NCBI GenBank assembly: GCA_013042795.1
Contig: JABDPK010000067.1
Location: forward strand, 1 to 19,038
Length of the DNA stretch: 19,038 nucleotides
Direction: 5' to 3'
DNA from: Saprospiraceae bacterium
GTDB lineage: Bacteria; Bacteroidota; Bacteroidia; Chitinophagales; Saprospiraceae
Shown: positions 16,201-19,038 of the stretch, in pieces
Numbering within the stretch: position 1 is the stretch's first letter
How the letters are laid out: each line of letters opens with the position of its first letter
Notes under the pieces: model-generated
Told to the model about the DNA's origin: nothing
Database searches by the model: none
Seen by the model: the letters and a program-made list of their open reading frames with translations, nothing else
Program-made: the position numbers and the translations under genes

Positions 16201-19038
16201 AAATACGGGTACATGTTCATTCCTGATTACAATAGTAAACGAGCCGCCAATGGCTAATTGCGCATCCACATTCGATGTGATGCTCGGTGTCAATGGCACT
16301 GCGTCTGTAACTGCAGATGAGATAAACAACGGATCTAATGATGATTGTACAGATCCAGCGGATTTGAGCTATTCTATTGATCAATCCAGCTTTGACTGTG
16401 ATGATATTGGAATGGTTACAGTAACACTTACAGTGACAGATGAATCAGGCCTTATCGACGAATGTTCTACAAGTTTGAATATCGTAGATAACCTGCCTCC
16501 GGTCGCACTATGCCAGGATGTGACAGTTAATTTAAGCGCTCTTGGTACTGGGAATATTACAACAAGCCAGGTCAATAATGGAAGTGCTGATAATTGTACG
16601 CCATCCAATCAACTGGGATTATCACTTGACAATACGTCATTTGGTTGTAGTGATGTAGGTTCGAATACGGTAACGCTCACAGTAACAGATGCGTATGGCA
16701 ATACTGATGATTGTCCTGCCACAATAACGGTTAATGACCAAACACCTCCAGTTGCTACCTGTCATCCTGACTTTACGGTTTCACTGGATGCAAATGGCAA
16801 TGCAACGATTGGTACAGGTGATATTCTGTCAAGTACATCTGATGCTTGTGGTATAGCATCCGAAGTCATAGATATTAATACATTTGATTGCAACGATGCA
16901 GGGTTTACCACCACTGTAACAGCGACAGTAACGGATGTCAATGGGAACAGCTCAACTTGTTCTACGGGTGTCACTGTAGAAAACGATGCTCCGGATGCGA
17001 ATTGTGTATCTTCGATAGGCGTTGCTCTAGGTGTCAACGGAACAGGTGCGATTACAACAAATAGTATAAATAATGGATCCACAGATGATTGTACTGCCGA
17101 TGGCGATCTTGTATTAAGCCTGAATCAGTCCAGTTTTGATTGTGATGATATTGGAGTGGTGACTGTTACATTAACAGTAACAGATGCTGCCGGGCTATCG
17201 GATCAATGTACTTCAAGCGTAACGGTATCGGACAACTTGGATCCGATAGCATTGTGCCAGGATCTGACCATTAATTTGAATTCCAGTGGAGCAGCCAATA
17301 TTTCAGCTTCACAGGTGAATAACGGAAGTGCAGATAATTGTACACCATCCAATCAACTTGGTTTGGTAATCGACAATATGTCCTATGATTGTAGTGATGT
17401 TACAATGATGAATATCGTGACGCTGACAGTGACAGATGCGAGTGGAAATAGTGATGAATGTACTGCAATGGTATCAGTAAACGATCCAGTCGCTCCTGTA
17501 GTGAGCTGTCAAGCTGATTTTTCAGTATCACTGGACGGCAATGGAGATGCCTCTGTGACACTTGGTGATATTCTGGCAAGCTCTTCGGATGCTTGTGGTA
17601 TTGCTTCCGAAGTCATTGATATAAATGCATTTGATTGCAGCGATGCGGGTACGACCGTAACCCTGACAGCTACAGTAACAGATGTGAATGGAAACAGCGC
17701 TGCATGTGATACTGATGTCACAGTAGTAGATGATAGTGATCCGGCTTGTACATTGAATACAGGTTTGTCTGTTCCTGCCAATCAACCATTGGTGATTGCT
17801 GATTTCCTTGCAACATATACAGACAATTGTAACACAAGTTCAGCTTCAACAACGATAGATCCAGCTGATGGATTTGATTGTAGTAACCTGGGTACTCAGA
17901 CAGTTACTGTAACTGTTTCTGATGATAGTGGAAATACTTCAACATGCAGCACCAGTGTTGATGTTGTTGATGTAGCAACTCCTGTCTGTGTAGCCATGGA
18001 TATCACCGTTCAATTGAATAACATAGGTGAAGCTTCAATTACAGGTGCTGATGTAGATGACGGTTCGACAGCAGGATGTTCTACAATTACAGACCTGAGT
18101 GTTACACCAAGTATTTTTGCTTGTAATGATGTAGGAGACAATGTTGTAACTCTGACAGTAACCAGCAGTAATGGTATGACTTCAAGTTGTACCTCTACGG
18201 TAACTATTGAAGATGATATTCCACCTTCAATCACTTGTATAGCAAATGTGACTTTCGATCTGAATAATAGTGGTGTTGCAAATATTACCACAGCAGATAT
18301 CCTGACCAGTTCATCCGATGGATGTGGTATTTTATCTGAAGTGCTGGATGTCAGCTCATTTGATTGTTCTGATAAGGGAAGTCCGATAACAGTCACAGCG
18401 ACTGTGACTGATATGAATAATAATACAAGTACATGTTCTTCGCAGGTGACTATAGAGGATAATGTTGTTCCTGAGTGTACATTGTTTCCAAATCTTGAAT
18501 TTGTTCCTGACGTAACCATTGATATAACAGATGTTCTGGACACATTCACTGATAACTGTGCTACAGGTACCTCAACAATTACGACTCAGACCGAGTTTGA
18601 TTGTGATGATGTAGGAATGCATACAACTATTGTAATGGTTACTGATACTTGCGGAAACAGCAACACATGTTCAACTGTTATCGAGATTGTAGATGATCAG
18701 GCACCGACATGCGTTACAATGGATATTACTGTATCCCTTCTTGGTACCCCTGGAGTATACGATCTTAATGCTTCAGAAGTTGATGATGGCAGTGCTGCAG
18801 TCTGTGGAGGTATGGTTACCCTGGAAGTAGATCCAAATCAATTTGATTGTGGTGACATTGGTGTCCAGTTGGTAACCCTTACGGTCACATCTTCAGGAGG
18901 TGTGTCTTCGACATGTACCGCAGAAGTGACAATTCAGGATAATTCGCCGCCGACAATAGTATGTCCGGCCAATATGACCTTGCCGTGTAATTCAGACTTG
19001 TCAGATTTGACACAGTTTGGTATGGCAACTGCAAGTGA
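7259..19038 (+). CDS. Giant secreted multidomain adhesin-like protein (3' end beyond window)
   Basis: One uninterrupted frame runs from ATG at 7259 to the right edge: 3926 codons plus two bases, no in-frame stop. The start gives a plausible signal peptide, MRKITFVLQALSGYLLYALL and on to about SIGQ (residue 29). Order after it: SdrD-B-like domain (about 31-115); an N-terminal domain of about 400 residues (125-545) that may be a beta-propeller; second SdrD-B-like domain (548-695, with GNLVWIDENENGLQDAGE); three DUF11 repeats (700-1177); Ig/HYR-like region (1178-2360) with a nested C-type-lectin-like domain near 1798-1927; three DUF11 repeats (2361-2823); HYR-like array (2824 to the edge). The make-up (Asp, Thr, Ser, Asn and Cys rich, few Lys/Arg) fits an extracellular stalk with disulfides and Ca2+ sites. 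Adhesion or cell contact is inferred. Type IX secretion is likely in this phylum but its sorting domain is not visible. Confidence 0.9.
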   Translation, partial: MRKITFVLQALSGYLLYALLFMSTNSIGQCLSGTLEGYVYTDSNFNGLSDQSETGKSGVLVRVYNSNGQMVGQSITGTNGFFNVQGLDDGEEFRVVYDVPSDTYVSAAGINNKTEVQFVTVPNCSSQMGIIEGHTNCGPGTELFLTCFVNGLGTNSPQQETVVGLSHDFNEGTKVNAYSNQSETGAVWGISYKNSTQEIFTSAFVKQHAALSNHGHDAIFSTDLSGNTPATKLFARLSDLGQSVGNMAVTDSKDCDYGHQVGKIGLGALILDESEEHLYVTNLYNNTVVKINTSNPTASNTVSYAVPNPGCSFNDYRVFALEIYSGELYVGVTCTGETSAIDAETSFHVYKMNMNSGNFNLIFSTGEADKAWDNSDYNKNSVLWLKDIEFADPDHMILGIADKSGDTFCNGASSRVDDLFGDILMVYKENNTWKMESNGQAGSRSGTGVGNGQGPGGGEFFGDDFFPKNPSDHPEVALGSLFILPGTDEVVAAVYDPLYNTYSGGLHRYNTISGQKTGSKELYNHNFANYFGKASGFGDVTGRCGSLPVEIGNLVWIDENENGLQDAGEKTLAGVELVICDASCNEIGSTITDSNGNYAFNNLNVDKDGDGQMDGLTAGSKYYISLDPDMFDAQASAYLIDEDYYFPTIIAGDSRINSNLDGDLEPCSDPTTKNLPVVEVIAEAGNLTSFDLGLKASSTFDLALMKIKDSNNSAKIGQTVTFEIEVFNQGGLVATEYEIVDYITKAFRFDAAYNPGWTFSDGIARRVVKSHLLPGSSHKESIMLTVLPTKDISDFVNIAEISYAKDITGALATDSDSTPDDKMDNDKGGEVNTNTDDELSNDGTIDEDDHDPAFLEVMDLALMNIVRDDRNYDIGEKVIFDMTVYNQGNVPAKNIEVTNQYPESLTFNQSENSQWTQSSGSTVSTTINEVLEPGASITVSVTLDVIDNNGFRNIVDYAEISGFMSDNPSVTVDFDSSPDILFNNDIGGNPYDYTDNMIDDHGSVDEDDHDPAFVRVRLIDLALKKSTESEAQEPGDVVSFDIDVINQGEISVRTVTLVDYLPDHTTLVDNSWTTDTSDPTGRIVYKVLDFPEGFKPGTIHTETISLSLDMNVDPGLVINEAEIAQVTDFNGMDISELDIDSKADMKKENDAGGIVFSDKDDFLDGNGIDDEDDHDPAALYVAMIDVVDNCICMNNASNSADGQFTEIIEVTAPTGQTWKVDHAVGIYDPSSVSPPVAPTPFATGDSGYTLVETPLFNGNSKYRLTGIIIDNTPYSLRVFNEDAAFLQISGGGSACSYEDIVIVSPTEGLSGVCTGSTHIYNVQNTYGCNDFSWSVSGGGIINGPSNQSSVEVTWTNIGGPYTLSLVPNCTNSCLSPINTQVSVGLGDGAMACRHNINVSLGLNCTTEIEADMVLTNPAGSGVVYQVMVLDDHNQLIPNNLLTEEHLWTDVTVKVINPCNGNSCWAVAAVEDKMPPSIQCEDIDMPCWQMDSYEPLVVDNCTDASYTLLSETIQPISCDVDYIKEVVRVYVAEDEFGNQSEECEQTIKLERIDLDQIDWPSNFMLLDNTNLSCMDDMYDETGFPRLEITGVPYLHGGALYPLPDFYCNIGIDYSDFLVTEFGCVKKIMRTWTVYEAWCTVGESRQFAQTIEIVDTFDPVVSCPPSMTVSSDGGTTCSATVTLDLPTVTDDCSTEFEIDISYPTGFLDNVTQAKQAVFDVGVSEVTYTVYDGCDNSGTCVTYVTVVDEAPPTAVCDQNTIVSLRSDGTAKAFAQTFDDGSFDDCSLFKMLVRRMNSNCNCHVPVYDNMRYLGERNGRYYYLSKFKTHGFKAYDYSQAFGGFLATLESNEEHEWLYAQASQYTSGNYYIGLSDEGHEGTFTWANHAQPTYNNWMYGSPNNIGDNVVTNANGYWEVVNGNATEAYFVMEVSDACTFSNEVHFCCEDVSENQLVIFRVVDYFGRYNDCMVNVEVQDKVAPDINCPADMTIDCTTAYDLNDLSAYGTATATDVCGVTLSESATDTINICNVGEINRVFTASDLNGSSTCEQTIYVENSHPFNPATIIWPADFDSDMGCGAGDLHPDNLPAVNSYPILITDQCDMVAPSYTDQTYSFAGTGANACLKILRTWTVIDWCEMDRDPNYVPAVYEQTIKITNTEGPTLISGCDTLVVFTEDCSVGSVNFAVVADDDCTPNSSLDANLEIVRSSDNGVEVSMDIFSNVLSFTGDLPIGEHVAFASFEDMCGNKTTCAKIIQVVNVKTPTAACIQGLSVALVPMDLDDDGTPDTEMTCVFPEMIDASSTHICGNEINLSFSADTTDDKRIYECHHIGIQEIELWVTDEFGNTDKCVTTVEVQDNNFVDFCPRFDLALVKTLDTQATPGPFMQGSQVTFDLTVFNQGNVSAYNVNLVDYIPEGLTLDDSNWTDNGGKATLNNPIAFIEDSTQITRSISFTIDNDFMGFSITNTAEISSADNDNDPNNVLMEDADSDPDDVNDDTVGADNEVNNTNGDEDDHDPETIDVEQIYDLALSKTVSSSGPYAPGDPITYDISITNQGTLDAYEIDVMDLIPQGLTLNDANWTTTLGGAFYNTSIPSILVGETETISITFVIDADYMGGSILNQAEIIDPDNNDPDDIDSDPDTSVNDDDNNDGADDDDEDDEMINITHSFDMALIKVIDTNNTPSTVHPGDNVTFNITAYNQGTLDATNVVIRDYISSDMSFNPADNSDFTQLGSILMSTIPYIEAGGSSTVSITVKVDDDFSGIAVVNNAEIISATNTMGLVDEDDPLSNTNDGTTNELSTDNNIDDLATNGIADNPNDEDDYDPALVDIDCNLAPHCATLGSIEVFLDANGEVSITPADIDNNSFAVCDAATGITLSIDNDSFDCTDLGSGNIVNMTVTDNLGNVSSGTCQTNVTVTDNIPPTVSCQDVTVDYVNGNPVLVLANITQNSEDDNCTVNSVAIDLFGVNLTTLPCTPQTAEVVATDQSGNTGTCSFLITIVNEPPMANCASTFDVMLGVNGTASVTADEINNGSNDDCTDPADLSYSIDQSSFDCDDIGMVTVTLTVTDESGLIDECSTSLNIVDNLPPVALCQDVTVNLSALGTGNITTSQVNNGSADNCTPSNQLGLSLDNTSFGCSDVGSNTVTLTVTDAYGNTDDCPATITVNDQTPPVATCHPDFTVSLDANGNATIGTGDILSSTSDACGIASEVIDINTFDCNDAGFTTTVTATVTDVNGNSSTCSTGVTVENDAPDANCVSSIGVALGVNGTGAITTNSINNGSTDDCTADGDLVLSLNQSSFDCDDIGVVTVTLTVTDAAGLSDQCTSSVTVSDNLDPIALCQDLTINLNSSGAANISASQVNNGSADNCTPSNQLGLVIDNMSYDCSDVTMMNIVTLTVTDASGNSDECTAMVSVNDPVAPVVSCQADFSVSLDGNGDASVTLGDILASSSDACGIASEVIDINAFDCSDAGTTVTLTATVTDVNGNSAACDTDVTVVDDSDPACTLNTGLSVPANQPLVIADFLATYTDNCNTSSASTTIDPADGFDCSNLGTQTVTVTVSDDSGNTSTCSTSVDVVDVATPVCVAMDITVQLNNIGEASITGADVDDGSTAGCSTITDLSVTPSIFACNDVGDNVVTLTVTSSNGMTSSCTSTVTIEDDIPPSITCIANVTFDLNNSGVANITTADILTSSSDGCGILSEVLDVSSFDCSDKGSPITVTATVTDMNNNTSTCSSQVTIEDNVVPECTLFPNLEFVPDVTIDITDVLDTFTDNCATGTSTITTQTEFDCDDVGMHTTIVMVTDTCGNSNTCSTVIEIVDDQAPTCVTMDITVSLLGTPGVYDLNASEVDDGSAAVCGGMVTLEVDPNQFDCGDIGVQLVTLTVTSSGGVSSTCTAEVTIQDNSPPTIVCPANMTLPCNSDLSDLTQFGMATAS
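7349..7603 (+). other. SdrD-B-like domain 1 of the giant protein
   Basis: Residues about 31-115 start GTLEGYVYTDSNFNGLSDQS, the Ca2+-loop form D-x-N-x-N-G-x-x-D that opens SdrD-B (Cna-B related) domains. They continue GVLVRVYNSNGQMVGQSITG, TNGFFNVQGL and a YDVPSDTY segment. In Gram-positive adhesins these domains form rigid Ca2+-loaded stalks. Here it directly follows the signal peptide. Confidence 0.75.
7631..8878 (+). other. N-terminal domain of about 400 residues, unknown, possibly beta-propeller
   Basis: Residues about 125-545 have no family I can name. They contain repeated short strand-rich pieces such as GALILDESEEHLYVTNLYNN, VFALEIYSGELYVGV, WLKDIEFADPDHMILGIAD and LGSLFILPGTDEVVAAVYDP, which look like beta-propeller blades (strand, turn, strand, with a D or N at the turn). 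A Gly/Asn/Ser-rich, flexible stretch at about 8575-8650 (NGQAGSRSGTGVGNGQGPGG) breaks it. This domain sits between two SdrD-B-like domains and is the most likely ligand-binding or enzymatic head apart from the lectin domain (inference). Confidence 0.4.
8900..9342 (+). other. SdrD-B-like domain 2 of the giant protein
   Basis: Residues 548-695 open with IGNLVWIDENENGLQDAGE, almost the textbook SdrD-B start with its acidic Ca2+ loop. They continue GVELVICDASCNEIGSTITD and SNGNYAFNNL, contain an extra acidic loop DKDGDGQMDG, and close with TSFDLGLKA, the usual end strand. It is longer than a typical copy owing to an insert around 9120-9270. Confidence 0.85.
9356..10789 (+). repeat. DUF11 block A, three repeats with DEDDHDPA linkers
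   Basis: Three repeats of about 155-165 residues begin FDLALMKI (9356), MDLALMNI (9830) and IDLALKKS (10313). Each has the DUF11 core: a charged ligand strand, G-x-x-V-x-F-(D/E)-I-x-V-x-NQG, then a DY/QYP segment and a late N-x-A-E-I. Each ends in an acidic stretch closing with the identical DEDDHDPA (9794-9817, 10271-10294, 10766-10789). DUF11 repeats occur in bacterial surface proteins as stalk modules. The linkers look like Ca2+-binding loops (inference). Confidence 0.85.
10804..12499 (+). other. Ig-like/PKD-like and HYR region before the lectin domain
   Basis: This Cys-rich stretch (residues about 1182-1747) holds several Ig-like folds. A PKD/Ig-like unit is near 11160-11420 (VSPTEGLSGVCTGSTHIYNV, then WSVSGGGIIN). 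A unit with WPSNF...RTWTVYEAWC...QTIEIVDT lies at about 11930-12230. A genuine HYR domain is at 12230-12499 (DPVVSCPPSMTVSSDGGTTC, VTYTVYDGCDNSGTC). The RTWTV..WC module recurs at about 13411-13720. These modules are common in long secreted proteins of Bacteroidota and presumably act as spacers. Confidence 0.6.
12500..13171 (+). other. Ig-like domain interrupted by a nested C-type-lectin-like domain
   Basis: The host starts PPTAVCDQNTIVSLRSDGTA with FDDGSFDDCSLFKMLVRRM (to about 12640) and resumes at DACTFSNEVHFCCEDVSENQ (13040), ending VFRVVDYFGRYNDC region and VQDK (13171). Uninterrupted copies of this domain, as I know them from other Bacteroidota proteins, go from RRM to FCCEDV through a short loop. 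Between the two halves (about 12650-13037, residues 1798-1927) lies a C-type-lectin-like domain: GGFLATLESNEEHEWL, YYIGLSDEGHEGTFTWANH, YNNWMYGSPNN, then YWEVVNG and AYFVMEV. These are the order and spacing of Lectin_C. The canonical Ca2+/sugar motif EPN reads SPN, and WND reads WEV, so classical Ca2+-dependent sugar binding is doubtful. Confidence 0.8.
13172..14338 (+). other. Ig/HYR-like region after the lectin domain
   Basis: Residues about 1972-2360 continue the Ig-like stalk. They hold an APDINCPADMTIDC domain with YGTATATDVCG (13172-13410) and the second IIWPADF...KILRTWTVIDWC...QTIKITNTEGP module (13411-13730). Two further Cys-containing HYR-like units follow, with ADDDCTPNSS, FEDMCGNKTTCA and VTDEFGNTDKC. 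The pieces end VQDN and lead into the second DUF11 block. No catalytic motif was noticed. Confidence 0.6.
14339..15727 (+). repeat. DUF11 block B, three repeats
   Basis: Repeats begin FDLALVKT (14339), YDLALSKT (14813) and FDMALIKV (15242). The core VTFDLTVFNQGN, DYIPEGLTLDDSNW, and NTAEIS is better conserved here than in block A. Repeats 1 and 2 are closest to each other, sharing the I-P-x-G-L-T-L-x-D-x-N-W segment. Linkers are DEDDHDPE (14768-14791), an Asp run DDDDEDDE in repeat 2, and DEDDYDPA (15692-15715). The block returns after an Ig-like region of about 1180 residues, so DUF11 modules frame the lectin-bearing part. Confidence 0.85.
15728..19038 (+). repeat. Array of 13 full and one partial HYR-like domains
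   Basis: Domains of 78-90 residues start at 15728, 15998, 16244, 16493, 16742, 16988, 17237, 17489, 17735, 17975, 18218, 18464, 18698 and 18944 (cut by the edge). Most read PP-x-x-x-C-x-x-x-x-V, a D-G-x-x-x-I strand, S-D-x-C, F-D-C-x-D-x-G, V-T-L-T-V-T-D-x-x-G-N-x-x-x-C and a closing V-x-D-N, giving four conserved Cys each. Domains 3-5 and 6-8 are copies of each other as a trio, and 8-10 match 11-13. The array presumably forms a long disulfide-pinned rod. The last partial domain (CPANMTLPCNSDLSD) is of the other type seen at 13172. Confidence 0.88.

Noticed and set aside
18010..18549. Long open frames on the minus strand in the giant gene (also 13672-14205, 17509-17781, 14473-14760)
   Set aside because: They are antisense to clearly coding repeats; the translated products are low-complexity mirror images of those repeats and have no domains or upstream signals.
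15728..19038. CRISPR or mobile repeat array
   Set aside because: Repeats of about 246 nt are in frame, degenerate at DNA level and encode similar protein domains; no spacers or terminal inverted repeats.

Overview
The window looks like a chromosomal segment from a member of the Bacteroidota, most likely a Saprospiria/Lewinella-type marine or aquatic bacterium. This is inferred from AT-rich DNA, several upstream matches to the Bacteroidota -7 element TAnnTTTG, lipoprotein diheme peroxidases, a 2-amino-3-ketobutyrate CoA ligase, and above all a giant secreted protein built from SdrD-B-like, DUF11, HYR/Ig-like and C-type-lectin modules, a style very common in that group. No rRNA, tRNA, CRISPR array, insertion sequence, integrase or phage gene was seen.

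Left part (1-4398). Two paralogous lipoprotein diheme cytochrome c peroxidase (CCP/MauG-type) genes lie on the minus strand (1-305, cut by the left edge just inside its first heme motif, and 1392-2726). Between them, on the plus strand, sits a sugar-phosphate nucleotidyltransferase (480-1379). After a 379-bp gap holding a strong minus-strand terminator with no obvious gene behind it comes a monofunctional aspartokinase (3106-4398, plus).

Middle part (4395-6980, minus strand). A four-gene operon reads kbl, a small TerB-like unknown, an SDR oxidoreductase lacking the YxxxK catalytic pair, and a SemiSWEET sugar transporter. All three internal gaps are exactly 3 nt. The last gene ends convergently with aspartokinase, the two stop codons overlapping in CTAG.

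Right part (6981-19038). A 278-bp divergent intergenic region carries a promoter-like motif, a 17-bp palindrome at the predicted transcription start, a C9 homopolymer, a 16-nt hairpin and an 11-bp direct repeat at a 20-bp period. It precedes one uninterrupted reading frame from 7259 to the right edge (at least 3926 residues, 3' end missing). I followed this frame codon by codon and found no in-frame stop. The order is signal peptide, SdrD-B-like domain, an N-terminal domain of about 400 residues (possibly a beta-propeller), a second SdrD-B-like domain, three DUF11 repeats, a long Ig/HYR-like region with a C-type-lectin-like domain nested inside one Ig-like domain, three more DUF11 repeats, and an array of 13 full plus one partial HYR-like domains. 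The array shows a three-domain (about 745 nt) higher-order duplication. The protein is most simply read as a giant surface or secreted adhesin, probably a type IX secretion substrate, but the C-terminal sorting domain that would show this lies outside the window.

The most interesting material is the giant gene and its regulatory leader: the nested lectin domain, the higher-order repeats, and a C9 tract that could give phase-variable expression. All family assignments come from reading motifs; no database search was run.
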